From Triglochin maritima (taxonomy: Eukaryota > Streptophyta > Magnoliopsida > Alismatales > Juncaginaceae), in assembly GCA_963682175.1 (NCBI GenBank), contig OY821775.1, forward strand, positions 14,294,501 through 14,358,500: DNA of 64,000 nt, in the 5' to 3' direction. Positions 35,328-46,696 of the stretch are shown piece after piece. The notes below the pieces were generated by a model that ran no database searches, was not told where the DNA came from, and saw nothing but the letters and a program-made list of their open reading frames with translations. Position numbers and translations under genes: made by a program. The number at the start of each line of letters is the position of its first letter. Position 1 is the stretch's first letter.

Positions 35328-36235
35328 TTAGTTCGTCAGCATGTTTCTGATGAAATAGCGAGCCCATCGGTCGCGAGTTTCATCGAGCTCCTGTTGCGAG
35401 AATGGATCACTACTTTTTGGGAAAACCTATAAAAAAAATACAAGTGTGTTGAATATTAATAACTGAATATTGAAACTATACAACTATACAATTGAATAAC
35501 GATCTACATTACCTCGGTTAGACATACGTCTTGAGTTACCACATCGAGGATTTCCTCCATGTATCTCATCACGCAGTAACCGCGTTCCGTATTTCCAACC
35601 TGCTTCCGGTACTACAAACATAGGAATTCGCTAAATATTTGTTCCTAACTTAATTAACAAAAATGGGATAGAACGTACTCTCATTCCATGCCATGTTATT
35701 CCTGATTTTGTGGTTGTTCTCCTACCACCTAAAGCTCTGTAAACCTTAATTGCCCTGAGTAGCACAAGTTAAAATATCAATCAATAATACTAATAAAAAT
35801 CCACGAATTACTTTATTCACGACTAAACGAACTTACATATTTAGAAGTTTCTTTATTGAGTCCCTTGGTTTATTCGATCCCAACGGATCAAACCAATATG
35901 CCGAATTAGTCGTTGGGCATACAACGACAAGCATCCAATGAGCCCTCTGTTATATATATAATTAGAAGTTTATTACAAAATAAAATTTCACTTTGAATTA
36001 CAAAGTTTACCTCTCATGATAAGGGAGCAGATAATATTTCTTGTCTTCTTCTTCAAAGAATGTCCCAAGTTGACCCGATTTATCGTCATTCCCGTATATA
36101 TATGTAGATGGACTGATAAATCCAAATACTTGATCCTCGGGAAAGATTGACCTTCTGGCGTCTTGTTCCCACCTCATCTCCTATAGGTGACTGCCCCCTA
36201 AGTGTTTTTCATACATTAATCTAACAAACAACACA
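35328..36235 (-). pseudogene. Ulp1-like (C48) cysteine protease captured in CACTA-1
   Basis: Four exon-like pieces on the minus strand. First is a lead-in with QVFGFISPSTYIYGND and KKYYLLPYHER (36010-36180). Then comes a catalytic piece with HWMLVVVCPTTNSAYWFDPL (35870-35950), holding the expected His and Asp. Third is QVGNTERGYCVMRYMEEILD (35540-35610), and last a C-terminal piece to MLTN and stop at 35328. Ulp1 proteases cleave SUMO, and plant transposons often carry them. The catalytic Cys, expected in a (D/E)CG triad, is Arg here (ERG), so the copy should be inactive. Confidence 0.7.
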
Positions 36236-37614
36236 CCAAACAAACACTCACCTCACTCTTGTTCCAATGCAAGTCCTACTAACTAATGCGTGCTTTCTAA
36301 TGAATGATGAGTGAAAGATAGTACGTACCTTACGCCAGCAATCTACGACAAAAATGGTAAATAATAGAAAAATACAATGCATGCAAATCCTATATGATGA
36401 ATGACTTAGCAAATATTGTCTAATCTTTTGCTTTGGGTTATTAAAGGCCAAGCTGTTTAAGGGGGGCAATGAGTTATTATCATAATATTAAAAATTCAAA
36501 AAATTAAGGCAATAAACATTTAAAATATTAAAAGCAAGTATTAAAAATAATTACTTGAATTGACAGAAAAACATTTTAAACACAAACTATCATGTTATTA
36601 ATAATAATTGGGAATAAAATTTTATTGAAATTTTGGCAGAACCTCCACTTAAAATTTGATATGTAAAATTCTTCAAATCCTGAAATCAACAAGAAAAATG
36701 TATATCTAGTTATCTACTCACATTCACATCATGTATTTCTCTACTCAATCCAAACCAAATTCTTAACATAATCCAAACCAAATCAATCCAATGAAAACAA
36801 AGTTTGGTTAAATCATCCAACCAACCCAACCCAACTCAATCCAAACCAAATCAATCCAATGAAGTTGTTTATCAAATATCAACATATATAACACACACAT
36901 AACGTCAAGAGTGTACATCCACATCAAGACCATACAACTCATGCCATTACACATCATCAATCCATAATTTTGATTTCTTTTTTTCTACTTTGGAAACCAT
37001 TTGCTACACACCAACAAATTGAATCATTAAATAACTTGGAAAATAAAAGGAATTCTAAATGTTGATATTTGCATAAATACACTTAGATTATCACATTAAC
37101 CCATAATGATTATCACATTAACCAATATTTGCATCAATACGTTATTATTGTGAACTAATCCTAATTTGGCGTTGGATTCTTGGTCTAAACTAATCCTAAA
37201 TTAAGGATCTAAAATTGAGCACGAACCAGAGGAGGGAAAAGTTGTGATGCCAGAGGAGGTCTTTGTGGTTCCCGAAGACGTCGCGGAGGAGACGGCTGTA
37301 AACGACACGAGGAAGCTACATGCGGAGGAGGCTAAGTTAGAAAGAATATGTGGAGAAAGACGAACTTAAAACAACCAAAAACGAACTTAAAACCTACATG
37401 TGGAGAGAGACGGAGGAAGACGGAGGAAGAAGGAGAAGAGGGCCGGAGATGTGGAGGAGAGCTTGGGAGCTCGCTGCGGTGCCGGAGACGGTGCGGATCG
37501 GTCGGAGGATGGTCGCGGAGGAGAGTTCGGTCGCGGGACGGCTAGGGTTTGGGTGGGTTTCGACTGAAATGAATAAAAGAAAACGCGTCTGTCCGATTTC
37601 TTTAAGACCTATAT

Positions 37615-37920
37615 ACGTCGGATGTTCCATAACACCGACGTCTATACCTCGACGTCTATATGGTTGGAGTATAGACGTCGGTCTTACATTAAGTCCGACG
37701 TCTATAGGCCGACGTCTATACCCTATAGACGTCGGATTCACAAAGTACTAAACCACCGACATCTATAGGTCGACGTCTATACACTATAGACATCGGCTAC
37801 ACGTGTTATTCCCACACCTAATGTCTATAGTGTCACATAGACGTCGTCTGCCAGGACGACCGACGTCTATTCGGTCCTCTCCACACCAGACGTCGGTGGT
37901 TGTAACGGCCGACGTCTATT
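37615..37920. repeat. CACTA-1 right subterminal repeats
   Basis: Multiple copies of CGACGTCTATA and TATAGACGTCGG, mirroring the left end. Confidence 0.85.
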
Positions 37921-37952
37921 TGGCGACGAGTAAAGCCAATTCTGCACTAGTG

Positions 37953-39456
37953 AGTAGTGAAGTTTCCATTTTTGAAAAAATTTCTATCTTCTAGAGTCAT
38001 TATAATTTTGTGGAGAAAAAAACAAGTAAGTCTAGTGTAACCTAAAAGGTTGTTCTTCATTCAACAAAGCATAGAAATGCCATGTTAGCCATTGATGACT
38101 AAAAGGGTTACCAGAAAAGAAGTTATGGATTGTTATTGTCTTTTGTTTACTCAATGTATAAAGTTCAGGCTAAATGTCACCCAATGTGTTGTTGTGGAAC
38201 CATGCATCCAGCCAGAAGATGGTGTTTTTACCATCTCCTACAGTGATGCTACTAAACTTGCATATGGTCGGTAGTCATTCTGCAAGGTCTCCAAAAAGGT
38301 GAGATCAAATTTTTGGAGTCTGGTAGTAGACCAACTTCCCTATTGGCCTTGCAGTATTTGCAATGGATAATATCTTGACATAATATGGGTTTTGAAGTTA
38401 TGAGTTCCCAAATTTTCTTCATTCGGAGGCTAAGGCCATGAACGTAAGTCAAGGATGCCAAGTCCCCCAAGTTTTTTGGGTCTGCAAACTCTTTTCCATT
38501 TTATCAGATTCTTTAAATTTGCATTTTCGAGAGAATTGTTCCATAGGACTTCCCCCCGTGATTTAATCAATTTTTTATTCTATTTTAGCCAGAAGCTTCT
38601 TAAAGCCCATTTGGTAAGTAGCTAATGGGGACAAAACAACATTAATAGGTTTGATTCTCCCCATAGAGAAAGATTCTTTGTTTTCCAAATTCCAACTTTT
38701 TTTCCAATTTGTTTATGATTGGTCGCCAAGATCCTGGAGACCCGAGTTTGTGTGAAAGAGAGATTCCCAAATAATGAAAAGGGAGTTGTCCGAGTGTGCA
38801 TCCCTGTATTCTTCTAGAGGGTTCCAAATCAGAAGTCTCGCAATGTGTTCCGCTTAGTCAAGATTTATCATAATTAATCTTTAGACCTGAAAGCTTCTAA
38901 AAATGGCTAGGATTCTTTTAACATTTGTTATGTTTGTCATTGTAGGTTCTAAAAAACGAATCGTATCATCAACATATTGAAGATTTAGGATTTGAAACGA
39001 GGATTGTCCAAGCTTTATTCCTTTTAAAACATTATTTTGAAGGCTTAACCTAAGCATGTGTCCTAAGAAGTTGGCCACCACACGAAAGAGAAGTGGTGAG
39101 AGCGGGTCACCCTGTCTTAGGCCATTGGAGGAGGAGAAGTAGCCTTTTGGGTTCCCATTTATTAGAACTGGGGCTTTGGAAGTGGAGATACACAGTTGGA
39201 TCCAATCACACCAAGTTTTGTTGCATCCTAAAGCTTGTATGTTTGCTAGTAAAAATCCCAAGTTATTTTGTCAAAGGCCTTTTCAAAGTCCAACTTTCGG
39301 ATTAAGTCTTTATGTTTAGAGGTTTAGAGGCGATGTACCACTTCATAAGCAGCCACCACTGTATCATTATCTGACGGGCCTTGAGAAAGGCAGATTGGGT
39401 TTTATGAATGGGTTCAGTTAAAGCAACAGAGAGTCTTGTTGCAAGAAGCTTGGCTA
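37953..39456 (-). pseudogene. LINE reverse transcriptase, middle section
   Basis: Read on the minus strand: KLLATRLSVALTEPIHKTQSA region (39300-39450), then DFLLANIQALGCNKTWCDWI, GLRQGDPLSPLLF (RT motif) and LNLQYVDDTIRFLEP (catalytic YVDD in place of the common FADD/YADD), ending at 38881. Further on, PFHYLGISLSHKLGSPGSW (38642-38827) is the typical post-RT region, and 38252-38470 carries the downstream region. Frameshifts occur between these parts. Removing CACTA-2 restores the RT frame at its right edge. Confidence 0.88.
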
Positions 39457-39474
39457 CACTACAGGAGAACTAGT

Positions 39475-39850
39475 CTTCACCGACGGACCACAACCGTCGG
39501 TGTATAGTCATGTCCGTCGGTGATGCTTTAGACCGACGTATGTTTCTCCGTCGGTGTTACGTTTATCGGTGTACCTATACACCGATGGATGCACCGACAG
39601 ATCAATCCGGTTTGACTTATTTTTGGTGCCAAATGTTTTTGCCCATTTTTCATGCGTGTTTTCGTCGAAACAGAAACCACCGACGGGTCTTTAACACCAA
39701 CCTATAAGTAATAGTATTTTTATTCGACAAAAGTTAATATATACCGACGGATGTGTCGTCGGTGTATATTCAATGCATATAACTGACGGATATCCGTCGG
39801 TACCTGAAAAATAAACTTTAATTACACCGACGGATATTCGTTGGTGTAAA
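39475..39850. repeat. CACTA-2 left subterminal repeats
   Basis: About a dozen copies of CACCGACGG or CCGTCGGTG in both orientations, matching the right-end array at 52520-52985. Confidence 0.85.
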
Positions 39851-40470
39851 CTATTTCCAGAATTCGAAAAGAGTCTGAAGGCTCTACCCGAACTCCAGTT
39901 TTCCCTGATCAAAGAAAATACAATGTGTTTCATTCATTCACAACAACAATACCATTCACACAACCATTCATTCATTGACAACAACAAAATCATTCACACA
40001 TTCATTAAGTCAATACCAAACAATCCATAAAAGTAAACATTCATTCATTCAAAAAACAGTTATAGTCACAGATGAATTTGACTTAGTCAAACAACTAAGC
40101 CGTCAAACCTCCCGTCCTTGCCGCCTACAGGCCTGTGATCGTCATCTCATCTTGGTGCCGGCATCTGTGTGCAAAGAGGGGCAACGTCGTAATCCTGCAC
40201 ATTACAAACATTATGTATTGATAAAATGTTGCACATAAACTACTAAATATAACAATTTAACTAAAGGACATGTATTATACCTTGCTTGTGAAACCTGCCT
40301 TCTCGAGGAGAAAGTTCATTTGGAGTTGCATATTGTTGAGTGAGGATTGCGTCGTCTTCAGCGTATCTTGCATCGTCTTCAGCATTTCTTGCATCGTCGC
40401 AAGGTCACTGTTGACGCGCTTCAACTCTACAGCTGCTTACACATTCTGCTCCACGTTCGCTCTGGCATCC

Positions 40471-41701
40471 TGATGTGAATTAAATTTATACCGCAAGTGC
40501 ACGGCGTCAATGGAGACGTGGCAAATACGGGTCGAACACAAGGAGGGAGAGATTTGTTATTAATGTGATTTCGATTGCGGGAAAGAAGGAGAGAAGAAAT
40601 AAGTTGGTTTTGAGATTTTTGATTTTTAATTATCTAAAGCAAGAAACAAGAACAATTAAAACTAAAACAAGAACAAAGAGGTGAATTCCGTTGGGTGGAG
40701 GTTTAGATTTAAGGTTTAGATTAGAGAATTCAGAAACTTATAATAAATCATATTAGTTATAAAGCATTACATGATAAATGATTTAACATAAACTCAAGTA
40801 ATCAAAATATACTAACACGAAATTAAAATAATAACATTCATTCATCTTCTCTTCACTCTAAATCTGTCACCTCCACCCTTTGGAAGGAGTTAGAAACTCA
40901 TAGAGGGAGGAAGAAGGGGTCCTAGAGACATTACAAAAGAAAAGTAAAAACAAGAAATAAAAGACAGAATTTTATTACTAAAGTGAAGAGTACAAAACTG
41001 AAAATAAAAACAACTAAAAACTAGGTCTAAGGCCAAGGACCCTTCTACCATCGTTCTCGGGGCTATTTATAGCCGATACAAGGGATCCCAATATATAAAT
41101 GGAACGTACACGCGTCAATACAGCATTGGTAAAAATTTGAGCACACAGATCGACTTTTGTGCGGCTAAATCGCCGCAATTTGTACATGAGGTGCGGCGGA
41201 ATTGCCACCTTTTTGGCTCGGATTCGATCCAGATTTTTCCAGTGTGTTTATGGTATGATTTGATCCTCCTTTGCGCGTCTGGATTGATTCTTTCCATTCT
41301 TTTGAGCTCCGGATTAATTCCTTTATATATATGGAGATTCATATTGATTTTTCTTTAGATTTTCTCCATAATAATAAAAGCTACTCATGATTTGCAATTA
41401 GGTCCTTGACTTTTTGCAATTAAGTCCCCGGCTACTTTTGTGCTCAAGTCCTTGTTCTTTTTGTGATTAGGTCTTGAATGCTTTTATGCTTGGATACATT
41501 TCCATTTAAAACCCTATAAGCTTGAACTTGGTCTTTATGATAGAAATGAGTCTTTTGCACGCGTTTATGCTCGGAATGTGGGTAATTTGCATTCAGGTCC
41601 CTGTATTCTGTAAATAAGACTAAACATATACCTTAGTAGCGTTTATTGATATAAAAGTAATCTAAATGAAAGACATATGATGCAATGTATGCAATGCATC
41701 A
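40471..41701 (-). repeat. 3' LTR of element C
   Basis: 1,231 bp, with ends TGATGTGAATT and TGCAATGCATCA. Same length as the 5' LTR. A matching TATAAATAGCC-like string (minus strand) near 41060 may be the promoter. Confidence 0.92.
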
Positions 41702-41716
41702 AATACCCCCACACCT
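41702..41716 (-). promoter_or_regulatory. Polypurine tract of element C
   Basis: The minus strand reads AGGTGTGGGGGTATT next to the 3' LTR, identical to element B. Confidence 0.85.
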
Positions 41717-42801
41717 AGATTTTGCTAGTCCCTAGCAAAACAGAAAATAAGAAATTTTAAAAACAGGGAAATCCTAACTCATTTTCGTAGGAATCACGGT
41801 TGCACTTAGCATGTGCAACAAGCCTATAAACCTCCTTGTTGCCAAGGAGGACGAGTTTTGTCTCGTGAGGGTTTTCAGTTGACACACCCACAAAGTCTTA
41901 ATTCAACATTCCATTAATAGCTCTCAATATCCTTACCTCAACCTTATACATCTCACTTCGAATTCTTGTATGCTCATTATATGAATCTAACTCATTAAAA
42001 ATATGCCTTGGTCTTTGTTCCTCCAACATTCACACCACTAACCCTTCTATACATGATATCACTTAAATTATTTTGCACGCCTCCTCTGGTGGTGAAGTAT
42101 CATTCGGATCAACCATGGCATGGATCATTCTTTTAGCTTTGGGCCTTGAGTATTTTTTTTCTTTTCTTCCGTGATTCAACACATTTGCTTTTTGACACTT
42201 TTACCCTTTTTTGCATTCGTGTAGCGAGTTTGGTCGATAATCCCGAGCTGGTAGACTCAAGTTACCGGGTTTCAAGATACCCCTACGGACCAGTGACTCA
42301 AAGGTTTGGGCTTTTGTAATCATTTTGCAAAATGTATTTTCTTCACTTTATTCCTTTATTTTTATTTTTATTTTCCTCAAGGCTTAATTGCTATTAGAAG
42401 TCCACACTTCCCGGTAAATTTTCCTCAACCTCTGCTTTTTATCAACCACTTCAAAGATTTGATTCATCCAATTTAAGTGCATACATGTCTTAAAGGGTAA
42501 TGGGTTATTTCTTTGGAACTTCGATTTATGTCATAATTTCTACAAGCAGAACTATATAATAAGGAACAAAAAATCAATGCAATTTGTACACGGTTTTTGG
42601 CAGTTCAATCTTAAGCTATGTCATGAAACATTGATTTTTTTAAGGTATATTTTTTTGAAATAAAAGACAGCTATATAGATAAATATATACATAAACATCC
42701 CCCCACACCTAAATCATGCATTGTCCTCAGTGATGCAAATATAAAGCAAATGCACTTATTACCTTGGTGAACTGCGGTGGAAGGATGAAATTTGCTCAAA
42801 G
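41717..42801 (-). other. Non-coding 3' region of element C with stem-loops and second purine tract
   Basis: About 1.1 kb without a gene between protease and PPT. It holds a perfect 7-bp stem-loop (41799-41805 with 41813-41819) conserved with element B. An 8-bp stem-loop (41831-41838 with 41843-41850, loop 4) follows. A second AGGTGTGGGGG motif lies at about 42699-42712, adjacent to a conserved GAGGACAATGCATGA string, shared with 7307-7345 of element B. Confidence 0.75.
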
Positions 42802-43662
42802 TCAACCATAGTCAGAACTGGATTGAATGACACCATATTGGTGCATGTATCCAGTTGAATTGTTCCACATGTTGCACTGAGGCACAGATTCCACACCCCT
42901 CACATGTATTGGTTCTCTTATTTGCTCGAGTGATGGTGGGTGTGTCGCAGAATTACTCCTCCTTTTCTCACTTCCTTTTTGATTTTGTGATGATTTATTT
43001 GATTCAGAAATCTTATAGATACGTGCTCTCATCACAACATCACTTTGATTGCATATTATTTCGGGCTCACTATCAACATGAAAGATATTAAATTCAGCTT
43101 TTAAGTTCCCAAAAGATAATTGCATGAGCCCATTTCGACAGTTTATCAATGCTTCAGAAGTGGCTAAAAATGGTCTGCCTAGAATCACAGGGATTTGTTG
43201 TTTAGGATTTACAACAGGCGCGGTGTCTAGTACGACAAAATCCACTGGGTAAATGAAATCACCAACCTTGATCAAAACATCCTCTACTACACCTCTTGGT
43301 TTCTTAATAGAGCAATCAGCAAATTGAAGGGTTGTCCTAGAGGGTTTTAGTGGACCAAGGTTCATTTGCTCATAGACAGAGTACAGGAGTAGGTTAACAC
43401 TAGCACCGAGGTCTAGAAGGGCTTTGTTGATAAAAGTATCTCCTATTGAACATGAAATTGTGGGACACCCAGGATCCTTATATTTTATAGGAGATGTGTT
43501 GGACAATATAGAACTTATGTTTGCAGTTAAGAATGCCTTCTTTGGTACGTTCGTTTTTCTCTTTTTAGTGCACAAATCTTTTAAGAATTTAGCATAAGCA
43601 GGTATTTGTTGAATCATATCTAAGAGTGGAATGTTCACCTTAACTTGCTTAAATACTTCCAA
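42802..43662 (-). CDS. pro: Athila-type aspartic protease, element C
   Basis: A 286-residue ORF that would process Gag. Landmarks are KRKTNVPKKAFL (about 37-48), the active-site loop ALLDLGASVNLLLYSVY (about 82-98), and IPVILGRPFLATSEALINC (about 157-175). The C-terminal tail is polar and not recognised. The ORF would normally be fused to Gag, but one adenine is missing from an A run near 43709 compared with element A, which shifts the frame; the Met start is therefore an artefact of the break. Confidence 0.85.
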   Translation of the reverse strand: MEVFKQVKVNIPLLDMIQQIPAYAKFLKDLCTKKRKTNVPKKAFLTANISSILSNTSPIKYKDPGCPTISCSIGDTFINKALLDLGASVNLLLYSVYEQMNLGPLKPSRTTLQFADCSIKKPRGVVEDVLIKVGDFIYPVDFVVLDTAPVVNPKQQIPVILGRPFLATSEALINCRNGLMQLSFGNLKAEFNIFHVDSEPEIICNQSDVVMRARIYKISESNKSSQNQKGSEKRRSNSATHPPSLEQIREPIHVRGVESVPQCNMWNNSTGYMHQYGVIQSSSDYG

Positions 43663-43670
43663 GATTTTCT

Positions 43671-45371
43671 CTATTTGTGCACTTGAGTTCTTTTTGAGTC
43701 TATTGGGAATGGGGCTTTAGGAACATAGACTCGCTCAGGTTCAGGTTGAGCTATGGGTTCAGGTTGAGTAGGTGGGTTGGGCATTTCAGATTGGACGTCG
43801 GGTTCAATGGTTAGGTCATATGTGGTAGCTTGATGGCTCGATTGATTAGATGTTCTAGGATTTACCACATTATTATCAATCTGTCTTCCGGACCGTAATG
43901 ACACTACTGCATTTATTTGTTGGAATGGTCCTTCCTCGTTAACCATTTGAACCGGTCTAGGGTTGTTATTTCCTGAAGGTGGTTGATAGGGTTGATATGA
44001 ATTATTAGATCTAGGGTTCACCTCAGGTTGACTTGGAAACCGACCCTTTTCTCTTTCACCTACTATTTGTGCTAGTTGGCTGACTTGTGTCTCTAGCCTT
44101 TGGAAGGTCTGGTTGGTTGTTTGTATAAAGGTTTTCATCAAATTTTCCAAGCTCGTCAACCTAACCTCATGATCGTTATTGTTACTAAACCCAGATGATG
44201 TATTATTTTGATTATACGGGTTTGGTTGCTGTCTAGGAGGTTGACCATGTTGGTTTGATGAGAAGTTGGAATTATTACGCCAACCCGAGTTATAGGTTGA
44301 TGCGTATGAGTCATTTCTAGCATGGTTATACATGGCATTAACTTGGTCCCATTCCGCACAATCCTCCATTACATGACCTGTTTGACCACATCTAGAGCAA
44401 GGGATAGACGAGGCTTGAGTCACTCGGTTTTGGGTTCGTAGCTCTAAACTTTCCATTCTGCGCATAAGGGTAGCTAGTTTTGCTTCAGCCGCTATGTTGG
44501 CATCTACAGCTAAGACACCTGGTTTGGGTTGGCTTGCTATTCTAGATCCAATACTTGGGTTAAGCGGTGTTCTAGCATTGTCCCATTGCATACTGTTTTC
44601 AGCTAATTCCTCAAGAAAAGTCCAGGCATCATTTTCATTTTTCGACATAAAGTTCCCTTGGCTTACGGATTCTACCATAACCCTAGATGTGGGTGTCAAT
44701 CCCTCATAAATAATTTGGCATAATTGCCATCTTGGAATTCCATGATGAGGGCATTGGGTCAGAACACTTTTGAATCTTTCTAGATAGGAATAGAACGGCT
44801 CGCTCTCAGACTGAACGAATGCAACAATTTCATTCCTAATCCTCATAGTCTTATGGTTGGGGAAATATTTTTTTAGGAAAACTTGAACAAACTCAGCCCA
44901 ACTTCTAATTGATCTTTCGGCTAGACTATATAGCCATTTCTTAGCGTCCTCCTTCAGTGCTAGAGGCACGAATTTCAGACGCACTGCCTCCTCAGGGATA
45001 TGCTGGTATTGCATAAGAGAGCAGATTTCCTCAAATTCTCTAAGGAAGATATATGGGTCTTCCCTAGATGTGAACTTAGGCAACATACTCATGTATTGTG
45101 CCTTAAGTTCGAAGTCGCGACCCGGTATGATGGGCATAACGATGCACGATGGCTGAGCAGCCATCGTTGGATAGCATCGATCCCTCAGAGTTATAGGTTG
45201 TGCAACAGGCGGGTCCACTACGTTCTCACCCATTGGATCCGGGTGAGGTGGTGCAGCAGATGGATTGGGGCTAAGTTCCAGACTGGAATCTAGATGAACT
45301 CGTGAGAGTCGATTACTCAAGTCCCGAATCCAAATCTGAGTGCACCGGGTTGAATCAATTTTTGAATTCAA
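43671..45371 (-). CDS. gag: Athila-type Gag polyprotein, element C
   Basis: 566 residues, collinear with element A gag. The gag domain spans about residues 85-250 (DPYIFLREFEEIC; CPHHGIPRWQLCQII). A CCHC knuckle (CSRCGQTGHVMEDC) lies near 320. An N/Q/P-rich linker follows, then SLRSGRQIDNNVV. It ends with a short out-of-frame tail after KAPFP, caused by the 1-nt deletion that also detaches the protease. Capsid and nucleocapsid parts are intact, so Gag itself could still be made. Confidence 0.9.
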   Translation of the reverse strand: MNSKIDSTRCTQIWIRDLSNRLSRVHLDSSLELSPNPSAAPPHPDPMGENVVDPPVAQPITLRDRCYPTMAAQPSCIVMPIIPGRDFELKAQYMSMLPKFTSREDPYIFLREFEEICSLMQYQHIPEEAVRLKFVPLALKEDAKKWLYSLAERSIRSWAEFVQVFLKKYFPNHKTMRIRNEIVAFVQSESEPFYSYLERFKSVLTQCPHHGIPRWQLCQIIYEGLTPTSRVMVESVSQGNFMSKNENDAWTFLEELAENSMQWDNARTPLNPSIGSRIASQPKPGVLAVDANIAAEAKLATLMRRMESLELRTQNRVTQASSIPCSRCGQTGHVMEDCAEWDQVNAMYNHARNDSYASTYNSGWRNNSNFSSNQHGQPPRQQPNPYNQNNTSSGFSNNNDHEVRLTSLENLMKTFIQTTNQTFQRLETQVSQLAQIVGEREKGRFPSQPEVNPRSNNSYQPYQPPSGNNNPRPVQMVNEEGPFQQINAVVSLRSGRQIDNNVVNPRTSNQSSHQATTYDLTIEPDVQSEMPNPPTQPEPIAQPEPERVYVPKAPFPIDSKRTQVHK

Positions 45372-46672
45372 ATTCGAAATTTAAATTCCAAATTTAATTT
45401 CAAGAATTAATTACAATTTTTTTTATATTTTCGTTTTTTTAATATATTTTTTATGTTTATTTTTCAAAAGGGAAACAAACAATAGAATGGGGAAAGATGA
45501 GAAAGGAATCCTAATCTAGAGAATTTAGGTGAGAAGGGAAAGAAGACTCAGATGAGAAGGGAAACCTAACTCTAAAGATAGAAAGAGGGTTGGTCAGAAA
45601 ATTCCTAAGAAAGCACGGTTCAAACAATCCTAGACCTAGTGTCGCTTAGATCTAGACGACTCCTAACTGGTTGAGTCGAATTGATTCGCTTGATTCACCT
45701 CCCTCACTAATCAAACCAACTTGGCCAGGCCGTGTATAGCTAGTGGGGGCGCTTCCGACAGAGTCGGTGCCAATTAGACAACCACTTCGCTTGGAAGACT
45801 TACGTCAACACAAAAACACTTTCTAGACACCAAATTAAATTCAATCAGCTTCAGGTCATAGCAAGTCAAACCAATTCTTCTCCTTAATTGAGTCTGAGTC
45901 CTTAATGGTCAATGTCTAATTGATTTTAATTTAAGGCTTGGGTGACACTTTAGGATTGTGATTTGTGGGCCACGGAAGGGTGGTGAAATCCCCACCGTAT
46001 CTTTGCCTATGGAAATGCCCTTAAGATAGTTTAACTTAGATCTAGCAAAGATAGTCAAACATTGGTCTCTAGTTGGGGGCAATTGCAAGGTTGTATGCAA
46101 ATTAGATTATATGCTTAAATGCAAGCGATGAAAAACACGATATGTACCTTGACTCCAGCACTCTTCAACAGAAATTGATTTGCAAGAATTTAGCAAGACT
46201 AATGCATACAAAACACTAGATGATGCATGCACTAAGGCCTTTCTAATTTTGCCAATTTTAGGTCAGAGTTGAATTATTGCCGATTATGGAATTTTTGCCC
46301 TAATACATGCAATTCTAATAAAAGGAAATTTTCTGAAAATAGAAATTACGAGTTAAAAGGCAACAAAAGTTACCTACGCAATGCTCAGTCGGGTTCACCG
46401 CCCGCTCTCGAAATTTCAGATGCTCCACGCGTCCACCCAGAGATGGTGCTAACCCCAGAAAAATTTGAAGCCCGGAAGCTTCAGGTGTGCGGCGATTCCG
46501 CCGCAGGTTGCTCTTGGTATGCGGCGATTCCGCCGCCATTCTTGCTCAGACTGTGTTCAGATTTCGCCGCGCGCTCTGTTGTCTCCTGAAACACAAATCC
46601 AAATACTTAGATCACGCACAAGTTAAACAGAACAGAATCGAAATCAACAAAAAAAACAAAATCTGCGTCGCC
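45372..46672 (-). other. Untranslated leader of element C
   Basis: 1.3 kb homologous to 1861-3175. No supported gene. The near-start region includes AT runs before gag and CGGCGATTC-like GC blocks near 46490-46545. Confidence 0.7.
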
Positions 46673-46690
46673 TCCCCGGCAACGACACCA
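46673..46690 (-). promoter_or_regulatory. Primer binding site, tRNA-Asp type (element C)
   Basis: The minus strand reads TGGTGTCGTTGCCGGGGA, complementary to the tRNA-Asp 3' end with two mismatches. Confidence 0.85.
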
Positions 46691-46696
46691 AAAACT

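Larger units (their letters stand above)
34569..37952 (-). mobile_element. CACTA-1 (En/Spm-type) element with Ulp1-like remnant
   Basis: Ends are CACTACTACAGAAAAGG on the left and, on the other strand, CACTAGTGCAGAATTGG (13 of 17 identical). The target duplication is AGT (34566-34568 and 37953-37955). Subterminal arrays of GACGTCGG/CCGACGTC occupy about 34595-34970 and 37615-37920. No TNP2 transposase is visible, only a Ulp1-like protease remnant. Region 36240-37340 has no gene I can support. Confidence 0.88.
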
